The notes under the pieces were generated by a model. That model was not told where the DNA came from. It worked only from the letters and a program-made list of their open reading frames with translations, and ran no database searches. A program made the translations under genes and the position numbers. Below are positions 37,499 through 48,513 of a DNA stretch of 64,000 bases, piece after piece. Source of the DNA: Hydractinia symbiolongicarpus (Eukaryota > Cnidaria > Hydrozoa > Anthoathecata > Hydractiniidae); the NCBI RefSeq assembly GCF_029227915.1, contig NC_079878.1:4898001-4962000 (forward strand), written 5' to 3'. The first letter of the stretch is position 1; each line of letters opens with the position of its first letter.

Positions 37499-40400
37499 GG
37501 TAATTTAAACTAAGGAACTAGAGCATTTTTCATTACTAAAATGTAGAAATAAGAAAAACATGGAAAAAGTGTTGAAAGAACTACAATATCTGAGTGTGAA
37601 AAATACAAAATACATGTGGCACATATACCTTTCATCTAAGCACAGGTTAAATCAACACTATAATAAATGTTTATAACACATTCACGTGAAATAAAGCACA
37701 ATGAAATAACAATTTATGGCAAGCAAACGAAAGTATTAGTTAAATAAAAGTTGATCTTCTTAATATCACCTGTTTTTGCGTGCAATTGTATTTCTATATT
37801 ATTTACTTGTTAATTTCTGAATTCTATTTAAATAACCACAAAGTATTTTACTCATTCAGTTCACGTATAGGTTGTCTCTAATTGCAAATTTCATTTCCCT
37901 CCACTTTAACATCAGCTGTGATAACTGTTTGGAAGATTTTGTGACATCGCTGATTTAGAGATTTTTTGCTGCATAAAATAAAAAAAAACAAACAAAAAAA
38001 CTAAATAATTTTGATACTGTATGTCATATTATTTAGCTTACAGGGAAAATATAATCTTTATAAGAAACTTCCACTTCCACCTTACCTTAACCTAATTAAG
38101 TTCGCTGTTTTCGAAGAAAGGGGGGTGGGGGTGGTGATTAATTAAGGACATAATTTAGAATAATAAGGTGGAATTATTCTCTGGTAACAATAAATAAATT
38201 GTTATTTTATTTGATCATAGAAATATACATCATACATAAGTATTCCAGGAACAATTATGGTGGAAAATGCAGAGCATAAGATATGCTCTGCATTTTGTGA
38301 CCAATGTGACTGTGTTCAAATTTTTGTTGATCTCTTATTCCCGTCTAATAAACAGGCCGTTGCAAAATGTTTGTGTGAAACTGTAGGTAAACAAACGACC
38401 ATAACTTTAAATGAGCACTGAGACGGAGATCGATAATATCGCCATTATGGTAGGCTCCGTTCACGCTGTATTTTTGGCTTGTTTTTTCTTTGTAAAACAT
38501 GGCATTAAAAATGAAAAGAAACTTTATCCCGCAGTTTCTATTGGAAAGGCACAGAAGAAAAAATAGTTTTCTCTTTATTCCATTCGCCATTGTTTTTGAA
38601 GACCGGAGAAAAAACAAAACGAAAGAGAAAGAAGAAATCACAACATTGTCTTGTGGTTAATAATTATGATAATGCTTTTTATCAATGTCTTTTTCTATTA
38701 GCATGACTGGGATTATTGCATATTATAAGCAAAAAAAACCAACACGGGAGAATGCACATTGTGATAGTTAAAGATAGTTGAAGCATGATGGAGATAATTA
38801 AATTTAGAGCATAAAAGGGGAAATTCTGAAAATTTAGGTATTCTAATTGTCTAGATCTGATAATGTCTTCGTAAAGAAATGACTAACTGTTTGAACAAAG
38901 GAAAATAATCAAAAAGTAAGACAGCTAGCGAGGCGAAGCTATCTTTAGGTCGTTGTTGCAAAGAAGTCTGATTTCAGTAAGTTAAAATGTTTAAATAATA
39001 AATAATAACACAGAAACTTTGATTGATTTATCTGAATTATCATGTTCGGAACTTTCTTGATACATTTATAAAAGCATTACGATGGAAAAACAGCTACAGA
39101 TGCTCTTCCTCATTCATTATTTTTTCTTTAGTGGCATGAATCTAGCAACCATGTAATCGATTTTGCCATATGTTTATTATCGCATGATTCGTGTAATGAA
39201 ATGTAATGGTGGGTCTGTAGGCGAAGAAATTGGAGTGAGTTTGCTATTTCTATGAAACATTTAAACATGTTCTGGTTGTCAGTTTTCAATAAAATTTTCC
39301 GGATAACGTCTTCTCATGTATATCTTTCAATTTTTACATTAAAATAGGCACCTCAAAAAAAATTGCGTACATGGTGATTACGCACCTTTAAAGGAATTGT
39401 GATTATTTCTTGTAAAATCCCAAGTAGCTTTCCATAGCTAGGCATCTTGTGAACTCTGCTCCGATAAATTTAGAACATTACATAATGCATCCCCACACAA
39501 TAATCTTTGAAACTCTGATTTGTCTTCGATGGTTTGACTTTTTTCAGATTATTATTATCAGCTATAACTTTTCATACTAACTTTCTAATGGGTCACCTCA
39601 AATGATGATTTCTTCTTGACTTTTTGCTACGTTTTTATTATATGATTCAATGTTTTGCTGAAAAAAATTCACTAGCACTGTGAATTTAAAATGAGAGCCC
39701 TAATATTATATGATGGGTTTATCTAAAAATACATTCTTTCTGAGGAGGAGGGAAGGGCTAATAACAAGGGGGATGGGAGATATTTGATTTACAAGTTCGC
39801 TTTATAAAAATATGGTCTTCTATTCTTCGCATGCTTTTTAATTGAGTGTTCAAGACTGCATATAAGATACCATATCAGTAATTTTCAAAAGAAGTTAGCC
39901 ATAATAATTGCTAGATGTGTTTTATTTCAGCGAAGAGAAAGAGATACATAAAAATGTACACACCCGGGGTGAGTTTCACAAAATTAAAATTCACTGAACA
40001 TGGGGGTGGGGGAGGGTTGAAGCAAACATTATTTTTGAATGCCCCTAATTCCAACAATTAGACGTGCTTGATGACTATAAATTTAAAGATTTTTGGTTTG
40101 TATGTGAAACATATATTTTGCCATTTTTCATAGATGAAATGGTATTGTGAATTTAGTGTTGTTGTTGTCAAGACTATGGATTTATTCTATAGGGACTTTG
40201 GAATTCTGGACAGAATGTTTCTGTTTTTAGACAGGGCTGTTTCAAATTTTTACCTTGAGTGGTAACAAAAGTAGTAAATTATATTATTATTAAGAACACT
40301 AAACTAAACATTTTATTCTTTATTCTTATGCTTACAATGGTAAAAGGGTTCTGAAAATAGCGCACGGAAACTCTATTAAACGAGGTGCCAAAGTTATCAT

Positions 40401-41994
40401 TAAATATTGGCGATTTAATGGCCCGCGTTAATGACTGGATGGTTGGATATAATTTTTCGAATTTTTGAGTTATCATTTGCCGACTGACCGACTCTATTTT
40501 GGTGCTCAAATGACTCTAACACCAGATATTTGTGACGATCGCCTAAACTTTAAAACATGTGAAACGAATATGTTATGGTCCATGTTTACACATGATGGCG
40601 GGACTGTAGCAACATGTGCTGTGCCTTACCAGATTAGGTAATTTTACCTGACCGAGTAACACTCATCCGGTTTGGTTAAATTGCCACACAGTACTAAATC
40701 AGCCAGGGTGCTCAATTAGAGATCCATCCAGGTTAGCATTACACACTTTAGTTTGCAGTTAATGCTGTATCCTGTTATTAAATGTTGCAGTACATCGTTG
40801 CTAGCTAGATATTGTTAAATTAACTCCTTTTAAGGAATAAAAACCTCCCTTAGTTTTCTCTCCAGAGCCACCTTTTATTAAAAAAATGCCTTGTGCACAT
40901 ATATACACTTTTAGCTTCTATTGTAATTGTAACCCACATTTTGAAAATATTTTCTGGGGGCTATTTTTGTTTTCACCAGCCATAAACAACAAAAGAATAG
41001 ATAGCTATATATCAGACAAAATTAGCTAGTTAGAAGACACCTTAGCGTCTTTCATTTTTGACAGAAAAGGAAATGATGTTAATAATAAAAAAAGTTTAAA
41101 AATAGAAATAGAAAAATAGAAAGTGTAACATTGTAGAACTGTTTACAGGCGTTATCAATAGCTAGCTAACTAGCTAGGCAGAGAGTTATAGCTGGCTATA
41201 AATGGCGCTATAACACTATCATTTCATGCAAAACAGAATAGTACATTGGAAGACATAAAATAGTAGGTACCTTCGTATTTCCTGAGATGTTGATTTCACT
41301 CACGCATTCGAGCAGAGAAGAAGGACATCAACAACAGGCAGACCAGAACCTATGAATCAGATCAGATCGAATAACAATGCAATACACAATGTTTGTTTTG
41401 CTTTCGTTTGTAAAAGCGGCTTTAATTAATGACTTTTAGAACACAAGCAGGTAAAAAATCTCGTGACCGCGTACCCTCGGCTCAAAAACCGTAACCAAAT
41501 AGAAAGAAGTGACGAAAATTATTTTCCGATAGTTTAAAAGCTTTTGTTTTTTGTTTTTTTACTTTATGTTCATAGAATTGTATCAAAAGAGGGAGGTTGT
41601 GAGTCTCACCCAATCCACTATATGTGCAGTACTTAACTAATGTACGGGTATTGTTAATGTTACCGTGGTTCCTTATAATAATATCATAATGGGAAATTCA
41701 GAGTTAGGTCTTTAGACTAATAGTGATTGTGAAAGTTCAAATATATAAAGTTGGATAAAGTATTTAAAACTAATTTTTGCGTGAATTTTGCGAGGTTCTA
41801 TTCGCCTATCATTTTCGCAAAACTGATAGGCGAAATTCGCGTAAATTGTTTCCCGCGAAATTTGAATTTATCTCTTTTTTTAGAAAAACAATTTACACTA
41901 TTTTTTATATTTATCTGATTTACCTAATAAATACGCAAATTTTAACTCAGCAGTCTTTATGTCTCTCATATAAATTAAGATAATTCTTTAGAAA
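37499..41994. other. Intergenic region upstream of the GT31 gene, no gene seen
   Basis: 4.5 kb without a convincing gene. Short frames here (e.g. 38345-38641 minus, 40279-40509 minus, 41777-41983 plus) have AT-rich composition and no motifs. A short inverted sequence at 41785-41850 (TTCGCCTATCA...TGATAGGCGAA) looks like a MITE remnant. The GT31 promoter should lie close to 37500. Confidence 0.45.
38264..38296. repeat. Perfect 15-bp-arm hairpin
   Basis: AAAATGCAGAGCATA, a 3-base loop AGA, then the exact reverse complement TATGCTCTGCATTTT. It lies 0.8 kb upstream of the GT31 start codon, in otherwise featureless DNA. It could be a transcriptional hairpin or the junction of an inverted duplication. 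Confidence 0.85.
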
Positions 41995-42064
41995 CTAGTC
42001 GTTAGCCCGTGGAAAAATCAACGGGTTCGCCCGTCGCAGCTAAGCTACCATTTTGCGTGACAGA

Positions 42065-42344
42065 AGAGATAGAGAAATGTTCGTTCTGGCACAGTCGACG
42101 TCGATCAAAGGGAAATTCCCTAAGTCATCTGTTAGTAACCAACACAAAATAATATGAAATGATATATAAATGCCAATCACCAACACAAAATAATATTTAA
42201 TGTAAGATACATGACGTCATCTACCAATCACCAACACATAATGATATTAAATGATAGATAGATTAAATACTAACACATAATCATATTAAATAATATAAAT
42301 GACGTCATGCGCAATAACATATATGCTATTATACAGAATATGAG
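42065..42344 (+). repeat. Polinton left terminal inverted repeat
   Basis: About 280 bp, pairing imperfectly with 56614-56878. It contains four diverged blocks of the type CCAACACATAATAATATTAA and two exact TGACGTCA palindromes (42212-42219, 42300-42307). The inner end is CAGAATATGAG. Confidence 0.88.
42212..42307. promoter_or_regulatory. Paired TGACGTCA palindromes in the left terminal repeat
   Basis: Two exact 8-bp palindromes identical to the CRE/ATF-CREB consensus, at 42212-42219 and 42300-42307, mirrored by two in the right repeat. They could drive the outermost Polinton genes or bind a replication or integration factor; no function is shown by sequence alone. Confidence 0.45.
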
Positions 42345-42877
42345 TAAAAATTATTCAACTGTCCTAGAAAAATTGTTAGTTGGAATCAAAAAAATTATAT
42401 AAAGATGAGTTGGAGACAAAAAAATGGAAAAAATTGGTACAAGAGGATCCTCCAGTGGTAAGGTATGTTCCTGATAAATTCAAAACGCAGGAAATGTGCG
42501 ATGAGGTTGTTCAAAAGAACCCCTGGCTATTCAAGTATATTCCCAACAGGTTCAAGACGCAAGAAATGTGCATAAAGGCAGTTGAGGAGTATCCAGGGAT
42601 GCTCAGACATGTTCCTGATAATTTCAAGACGCGAGACATGTGTAATATAGCGGTTTGAGATAGACCCCATCTACTCGAGTTTGTTCCGCACTGGTTCGTG
42701 ACCCGGGACATGTGTAGTAGCACTGATCATGGATTGCTCGATTATCGTCAGCGGAAAGCGGAGAAGGCCAGAAATAAGGAAGAAATACTTCCTATTGCAT
42801 GGCATCCCGATAGAGTCATAGACTTGTGTTTTTCAGAGGATGAAAAGGCAGACCTTGAGTTCTTGTGGAGTAAATAA
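42340..42877 (+). pseudogene. DUF4116-like repeat protein, Polinton cargo (frameshift and stop)
   Basis: Four imperfect repeats with the pattern VPxxFKTxxMC and an intervening Glu/Pro-rich helix (e.g. YVPDKFKTQEMCDEVVQKNP, then YIPNRFKTQEMC, HVPDNFKTRDMC, FVPHWFVTRDMC), spaced about 24-26 residues. This matches DUF4116-type repeats known mostly from large DNA viruses and some protists. A TGA at 42656-42658 breaks the frame between repeats 3 and 4, and the nearest ATG (42340) is out of frame by one base. A methyl-CpG transition (CGA to TGA) would explain the stop. Function unknown. It is the first gene inside the left terminal repeat. Confidence 0.6.
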
Positions 42878-42880
42878 ACG

Positions 42881-43042
42881 ATGAATGAACAATGTGATGA
42901 ATGTGGGATTAATCTTGATAAATATGACAGATGCGACAAGTGTGGACGGAGGTTAATTGTATGTGGAAAAATGTTGTGTTGGCAACACTATATCATGTGG
43001 CTCACCTACAACGGAGGAATATGTCCTTGTAAAAAACCCTAG
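42881..43042 (+). CDS. Small Cys-rich (zinc-binding-like) Polinton protein
   Basis: Intact 53-residue frame starting 3 bases after the preceding stop. It has CDECG and CDKCG pairs, a further Cys pair near ICGKMLC-like spacing (IVCGKMLCWQH) and a C-terminal CPCKK. The spacing of four Cys pairs plus His suggests one or two zinc ribbons or a treble clef. No family recognised. It probably shares a transcript with the repeat protein before it. Confidence 0.55.
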   Translation: MNEQCDECGINLDKYDRCDKCGRRLIVCGKMLCWQHYIMWLTYNGGICPCKKP

Positions 43043-43071
43043 TTAGGGTCCAATTTTCATAAATAAACAGG

Positions 43072-43602
43072 ATGTTTAAATTTTATGGAAATAATATTGA
43101 AACAGGCGACTTCTATAATAATGTAACTGCATTCAACATCCTCGATATAAAGATTGAAAACGTTGTACTTAGCGATACAATACAATCTAATAACGGTAAA
43201 GATGGGCGATTCGTTATAGGTTACAAAAATGATAATAGAATTACCGCCCTACTAATCAGAACACCAGGGGGCCTATGTAGCAATGGAGCCTCTCGATATC
43301 ACTTACGATGTCATTTAACTTACACAATCATCCAGAATGGCTTCAGAAATACCAAAGTATATTGAAATGGATTGAGAAAATATATGGTAGTGAATTCACT
43401 ACCCCACCAATTAAAAAAGGCTATGTTAGTACCAAAGTAAAGGAATGGAATAGGGAGATTAATACTGATTTTCATGATCAACCATTACCACTTAAAAAGC
43501 CCTGCGACTGCATCTGCATTTTAAAGCTATCAAAGAACTGTCATATACGACGGTGATTTTATGATCGATAAAGATACTGGTGAAGTTATCGGTATTGTAT
43601 AA
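43072..43602 (+). pseudogene. Conserved Polinton protein of unknown function (two frameshifts)
   Basis: Three consecutive plus-strand frames appear to be one gene: 43072-43305 (starting MFKFYGNNIETGDFYNN, with TPGGLCSNGASRY), then 43308-about 43545 (NHPEWLQKYQSILKWIEKIY), then a C-terminal part ending at 43602 (DKDTGEVIGIV). Each step is a one-base frame change, and continuity of composition supports a single protein of about 175 residues. No family assigned; an OB-fold or nucleic-acid-binding role is possible but not shown. Confidence 0.5.
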
Positions 43603-43643
43603 TGTATTGTTAACAATACATTTTGAATATTTAGGTGGTGCCT

Positions 43644-44288
43644 CTACGTAGCGCTGACATATTGAGCAGACTGCACGTTTTTTAAGATTTCTACTCTTGC
43701 CTCATCGCGACCTTTGGCGACAAGTGCCTGTCTCTCTTGTTCATTGATCGTCTCCACAATTTTTTTCGTGCGTTGTCGAATCTGCTCCTTTAGCAGCATA
43801 TATTTTTGTTTCTCTTGGTTTTTTAGTGAAAATTCATAATCACTTATCACTCCATTCTCGATAGCTTTCGATATCAAATCAACGATGGAGTTCAGCTTAG
43901 TCTCTGCAAGGAGTCTTATTGAGTCGTGTTTCTTACGTTTATAATTCAGTTTCTTCCCACATTGTTTTAAGGCTGTTTGTCCTAATCCAACAGCAATACT
44001 GATCCCTCCCATCGCGACGGCTAGAGGAACTCCGATGCCTCTGAGCATACTAGCGATACCTACGCCTGATGTTATCACGCTTATTGCGAGCAATCCATGA
44101 TCCACGTAGTGTATCTAAGTCCCATGCATTCCAAATTTCTTACTGAGTTTTTCTCGCTGCTTTACTTCATTTCTTAGATATATTTCGATCTCTTGGATTT
44201 TCTTCAATCGATAGACTTGACTTTCATCAGGCTCATGATCCGGTGCACTCGGTGGTAAACTAGGATATAGTTTCATAACATCTGTCAT
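43644..44288 (-). pseudogene. Polinton membrane protein with coiled coil (one in-frame stop)
   Basis: Reads from ATG at 44288 (MTDVMKLYPSLPPSAPD), through a charged helix, a TAG stop at about codon 58, then on in the same frame. A Gly/Ala/Val-rich stretch (GVPLAVAMGGISIAVGLG, preceded by ITSGVGIASML) would form one or two membrane segments, followed by a basic patch (KKLNYKRKK) and a long Glu/Lys-rich helix. About 214 residues if read through. This layout is typical of putative virion membrane proteins of Polinton-like elements. Specific role unknown. Confidence 0.5.
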
Positions 44289-44290
44289 AT

Positions 44291-44948
44291 TTATTCTATC
44301 AGTAGATGCATGGTAATTCCAACAAATGATACGTTCTTATCATGGTGATATTCGTCCGTTAGCATGAGCTCGAGAGGATCCTTCGAGCACTTCAAAGGAA
44401 AGTATACGGAGTTATTAAAATGCCACGATAACATGTCTCCCCATGAATTTTCTTTGGTCGGAAGCATAGCCAGTATCTTGGATTTTTTTCCATTAAGAAG
44501 GCAGTCATCCTCGTCAAACAAGTCGTAACCTATGATATACATCGGTTTTGTAATATGAATCGTAGTCACCCTTCATATAGTTTTTTTTACTGGGATCATA
44601 GGTTAGACCCAATAGCTCTTGCAGTTGTCTATGAATCACCACCGTGTACCCGTCATTGACCTGGAGCCTGCATAGTCCATTTTTAATGACAAAAAGCTGT
44701 ATTTTGCCCTGTGCCTGGGTATTGACGATGGCCGCGATATCTTCAATCTTATACAGGCCGTTCATGATTTCAATGCGAAGAACTGTCTGATCGGGTCCTA
44801 CTTTGCGTATTGTAAAATCATTGTTGCTGTAGAGATTCAGCCACGTAGGGCGTATACTAATGGATTTCAGGGCTATCCGCGTATCCTGCCCTAGGTAATC
44901 TTCAAAAATCGTAGGCTTCTCTATATTTGTGACATACAGCTGTCGCAT
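44291..44948 (-). pseudogene. Candidate minor capsid (penton-like) protein (frameshift)
   Basis: Two overlapping minus-strand frames, 44514-44948 (MRQLYVTNIEKP...) and 44291-44569 (HITKPMYIIGYDLFDEDD...), look like one protein of about 215 residues broken by a one-base change at 44535-44570. The protein is beta-rich without membrane segments, and its length fits a single-jelly-roll penton protein, which Polintons encode. It lies in the capsid gene cluster. The assignment rests on size, context and composition only. Confidence 0.4.
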
Positions 44949-44969
44949 CTTTATTTAAAGAAAAAAAGA

Positions 44970-45598
44970 ATGAATATTTGCTCCTATAGCCCTCGGGCAA
45001 AGTATGCCCCTAATCATGGGTGTTATCTCGAGAGACTCAAGGGCTCGGACCTTACCCAGCAGGACATCGTTGTTGATGCTCGCGGATCGTCATTTAGGGT
45101 ATGGTTCCCCAATATCTTCGTAGACTATGTTTTCCACAGTAATCCTCCGGTCATATAGTATATAATATAGTCGGAAGTGAGGGCTCCGCGATTGATGCCC
45201 AACGACTATACTTGACGACATTCGAACAATTGGTGATTAGACCTACGTCGCTGGGTAGGGATATCAGTGAATTCGAGAATGTACTTAGATATACGAGATC
45301 CAAGGTAGACTTCTCGGTAGCATACGGGGTTTACATGATCCCCTCAGATATAAACCTGAGGATCGGGAATGTCCAAGGATTTAATAACAAGATCCTGATC
45401 AGTCAGGACCATTTCAAGATTGGTATCAATCCTAATATTAACGCTCCGCATGCTGTTACCATACCGAGGAAGCAGGTACATGATATACCCCTCCCTCCAC
45501 CATCCTCCGAGGAAGCTGCTGTTCACGAGGATACCAAAGCCACGCTGGTTACGGTAGGAGTAGGGCTAATCCTCGCTTTCATGTGGATGAAGAAATAG
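44970..45598 (+). pseudogene. Putative Polinton virion protein with C-terminal membrane anchor (frameshift)
   Basis: Frames 44970-45158 and 45165-45598 form one gene of about 208 residues broken by a one-base change near 45150-45165. The N-terminal half has mixed beta-like sequence (SSFRVWFPNIFVDYV). The C-terminus has a Pro-rich linker (DIPLPPPSSEE) and a membrane segment TLVTVGVGLILAFMWMKK at the very end. It is transcribed divergently from the penton-like gene, 21 bp away. Family not recognised. Confidence 0.45.
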
Positions 45599-45657
45599 GT
45601 CTAATGTGTTTTTTCAACATACTAGACTCTCAATGCGATTTACCCTTACTCCCCCTG

Positions 45658-46728
45658 TTACCTATATACGCAACAACTATAGGCTAGGTAGAGGTGTCTC
45701 GCTACATACTCCACAACTTTAGCAGCTACCCTGAAGAAAAACGACACAACAGTGCCAATAATCCCCGGCAAGGCGACTCCCGCTTTGCCAGCAAGGTACT
45801 TTAAAAATTTCCCGAGTCTCTCCAATTGTTTTTGCAAAAACCCTTTGCTACCACCACTTCCTCCCGCACCTGCTGCCCCATTTCCTCCAGTGACGGTGAG
45901 CACGATGGTAGAGACCAATAGACTAACAGCTGAGACGATGCTCGCGATAGTGACCCCCTGTTCCTTAAATAGGATTGTCAGCTTCTCCCTTAGTGATGTG
46001 TCGTCCTCAGCGATTTTCATGAGAGTCTCCTTAATCGCCTTCAGTTGATTGTTGATATCCTTATCCCAAATTTTTTGTTGATCCTCGGATACACCTGGGG
46101 TAGCTTTCTTTGTTTTTAAGCTCTTTAGTTTACCGCTGAGAGTCTGAAGATCGCGCTTAAACCCCCTTCTTTCACGTTCGTCGAAAGCTTCGGTAAAGGA
46201 AGTATCCTCTATCAAACTCTTCGTTTCATCAAGCACGTTCTCGAGTAATGGCAACATCTCGATGTCTAGGGGGTTGTCCTCGAGGGTATCAATATTATTC
46301 AAGAGTCCCTGCGCCATCTTTTTACTACCTTTGTGTGGTGTGGTATAGTCAGTAAACCCCATGGTTTGCAACCTACCAGCGCCCAAGGCTTTTTTTATCG
46401 CACCCATGGCTCTCAACTCACCATTTTGTTTTGTAAGCTCTATACCATCGTAGGTAAGCTGATTACCTTCTATTGTAAAGTTATCATTGTGTCTGGCATT
46501 CGGTTGCCCCAGCTCCTTACTAAGAGCTTCGTATAGGCTATCAACTTTTGATGTTAGTATCTCCTGCCTTGCCGCGAGAGTGTCACCTTGTGAAGGTATT
46601 GCGGACGTAGTGCTTGTATCAGGAATATCCTCGGGTCTAAGGATCTCACTCTCGCTACTAAACTCTTCGGGTTCATCTTCTATATCTCGTTCTGGCGTTA
46701 AGTCTCCTTTATATCCTGGATTATCCAT
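45658..46728 (-). CDS. Putative Polinton virion protein, Gly-rich linker and membrane-active C-terminus
   Basis: Intact 356-residue frame. An acidic N-terminus (EDEPEEFSSESE) is followed by helical and coiled-coil sequence (about 50-255), a hydrophobic segment (VSAVSLLVSTIVLTV), a Gly/Ala/Ser linker (GGNGAAGAGGSGGSKG), and an amphipathic to hydrophobic end with ALPGIIGTVVSFFF. This layout resembles a structural or membrane-penetrating virion protein. It is divergent from the major capsid gene with 32 bp between the start codons, suggesting a shared promoter. No named family assigned. Confidence 0.6.
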   Translation of the reverse strand: MDNPGYKGDLTPERDIEDEPEEFSSESEILRPEDIPDTSTTSAIPSQGDTLAARQEILTSKVDSLYEALSKELGQPNARHNDNFTIEGNQLTYDGIELTKQNGELRAMGAIKKALGAGRLQTMGFTDYTTPHKGSKKMAQGLLNNIDTLEDNPLDIEMLPLLENVLDETKSLIEDTSFTEAFDERERRGFKRDLQTLSGKLKSLKTKKATPGVSEDQQKIWDKDINNQLKAIKETLMKIAEDDTSLREKLTILFKEQGVTIASIVSAVSLLVSTIVLTVTGGNGAAGAGGSGGSKGFLQKQLERLGKFLKYLAGKAGVALPGIIGTVVSFFFRVAAKVVEYVARHLYLAYSCCVYR

Positions 46729-46760
46729 AGTTTATCTCAACTCCAAACTGCTATAAATAA

Positions 46761-48035
46761 ATGAGTGTATTTGGTAAATTAGATCCGCATAAGGAATTGA
46801 AAATCATGTATGACATGAAGGGAAAAAAACAAAGGTTGAAAGTATCGCATATACCGTCCACAATCAACCAAAACGAAGATTTGTACGTGGACGTACCCAA
46901 CCTTGGTCAAAACGACATAATTTTCCCAGGTTCAATCAAGTTGTTGTTCGACTTGGAATTGACTGGTACAAACACCAAGCGTACCATCTTATCAAACATC
47001 GGCAAAGCATTGGTACAGAACCTTCGTATAACACTCAACGGGAATGAAATCCAGAATATCGCTGACTACAACGTGCTCGCAGTGTACCGTGATCTTTGGA
47101 TTTCAAAATTTGATAGGAACAATAACATGATCCTTCAGGGTATTAATCCGAATGACGGGACCATAAGAGCTCTGCAAGTCAAAGCCAGCGACCATGTTGG
47201 TAATAATGAGGAAAAGGCGATTGTAGCAGCTTACGGCAACACATTTTGCATACCTCTTGGCTCCATGTTTGAGCTCACGAGGGATCTCCCGTTTTAACAA
47301 TATGGAATCCATGATCGGCTCCAGTTCATCCTGCATTTTACTCCGTACGGTGATGTGATAAAGGGCTCCGGGACCCCAACCGTTGGAAGCACACCGGCCA
47401 AAGCAGCCGATGCTAGTTATAAAATTACCAATATTGCGCTCGAGTTTGATAAAGTGACAAACGAGGAGCTAGCAAGTGCGATGATGTCGCGCTACAGCCG
47501 TCTAGCTCTACCTTATGAGCGTGTACTCCGCAGCAAAGTTGTCACGATGAAGAAAGCTGACACATCCTAAAATCTCCAGCTCGATACCCCTGCCCAGAGC
47601 TTAAAGGGTGTCATCCTATTATTTCAGGATCCTACCGTGGTCAAAGCATACGCTGGTAATAACGAAAAATATTATAACCTGAAGATCGAGAAAATCTCGA
47701 TCACTATCGAGGGTGAACCTAATCAACTGTATAGCTCAAACATGTTACCGAAAGATCACATGGAACAAGTAGCGGGGCTCTTCGGATCCCATAATTCCAT
47801 AGTGACCATTGGCCAATATCTAACGGAAAGATACTCTTTGATTCTGGATTTCCGGAGTAGTTTGGATGAAACACTCCACGTAAGTGGAAGGCCGCTTCAG
47901 AGGCTTAGCGTCGGGATCACGCATCACATCACCAAGAAGGCTGACGGCACGGGGGATATACGTTGCTACGTGTACTTGTTGATGGATGCTCAATTAAACA
48001 TCCTGGATGGTAGGTTTCACTCTGTTGAGTATTAA
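46761..48035 (+). pseudogene. Polinton major capsid protein (two in-frame stops)
   Basis: 425 codons in one frame from ATG at 46761, interrupted by TAA at 47295-47297 and TAA at 47568-47570, with no frame change. Beta-rich throughout with jelly-roll-like strand spacing (e.g. DIIFPGSIKLLFDLELTG, NLRITLNGNEIQNI, ERYSLILDFRSS). Size, lack of membrane segments and position beside the other virion genes fit the double-jelly-roll major capsid protein of Polintons, which builds an icosahedral shell. The two stops mean that no full-length capsid protein can be made from this copy. The single-base nature of both breaks suggests recent decay. Confidence 0.7.
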
Positions 48036-48091
48036 GACCAAATATTCAGTATCATAACGTTATTCTATGACTCATAAACTATAGAATAAAG

Positions 48092-48493
48092 ATGGCAAGT
48101 CTCGCGATTATGGCTGGTGGGGCGCTGATTAACGCCCTAGCGTTTAGTGGTAGTAACTATTTGTTCAGCAAACTCTCGGGTCATGGGGAACAAGAGCGCA
48201 GACGGCACGATTTAACGGTGGAGAAATTACAAGCTGCACAAGCTCAATGGGTCCGTGAAAGACAAGTAAAAATAGACTGGTATAACCGACGGCGGGAGAA
48301 ACAAAGGCAAGCGGATCAGAGTTTGAAAGAGCTTGATGAGGGTATGCGGGAGTATTTCATAGCAACAATTGAGAAAGCTCCAAAGCTTTCCGACTTCTAT
48401 ACACCTTCGAAGCAACAACAAGACGGTGAGCTGACGTTCATTCTTGGCTCATTAGCCCTTTTGGGGTTCGTGGCGTACAAGTATATGCAATAA
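48092..48493 (+). CDS. Small Polinton membrane protein, two membrane segments around a coiled coil
   Basis: Intact 133 residues. The N-terminal hydrophobic segment is LAIMAGGALINALAFSGSNY, then a long Arg/Gln/Glu helix (about 30-90, ERQVKIDWYNRRREKQRQA), a PxLSDFYTPS motif and a C-terminal membrane segment FILGSLALLGFVAYKYM. Follows the major capsid gene on the same strand by 56 bp. Likely virion-associated; role unknown. Confidence 0.65.
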   Translation: MASLAIMAGGALINALAFSGSNYLFSKLSGHGEQERRRHDLTVEKLQAAQAQWVRERQVKIDWYNRRREKQRQADQSLKELDEGMREYFIATIEKAPKLSDFYTPSKQQQDGELTFILGSLALLGFVAYKYMQ

Positions 48494-48513
48494 CTTTTCT
48501 ATATGTAATAAAT

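Noticed and set aside
45752-46048. Plus-strand Pro/Ala-rich frame in the Polinton
   Set aside because: Antisense shadow of the Gly/Ala-rich minus-strand virion protein.
42500-48035. Stop-codon reassignment in the Polinton (TAA/TGA/TAG within frames)
   Set aside because: Stops co-occur with frameshifts and an insertion in neighbouring genes, and the host genes use normal stops; decay is the simpler explanation.
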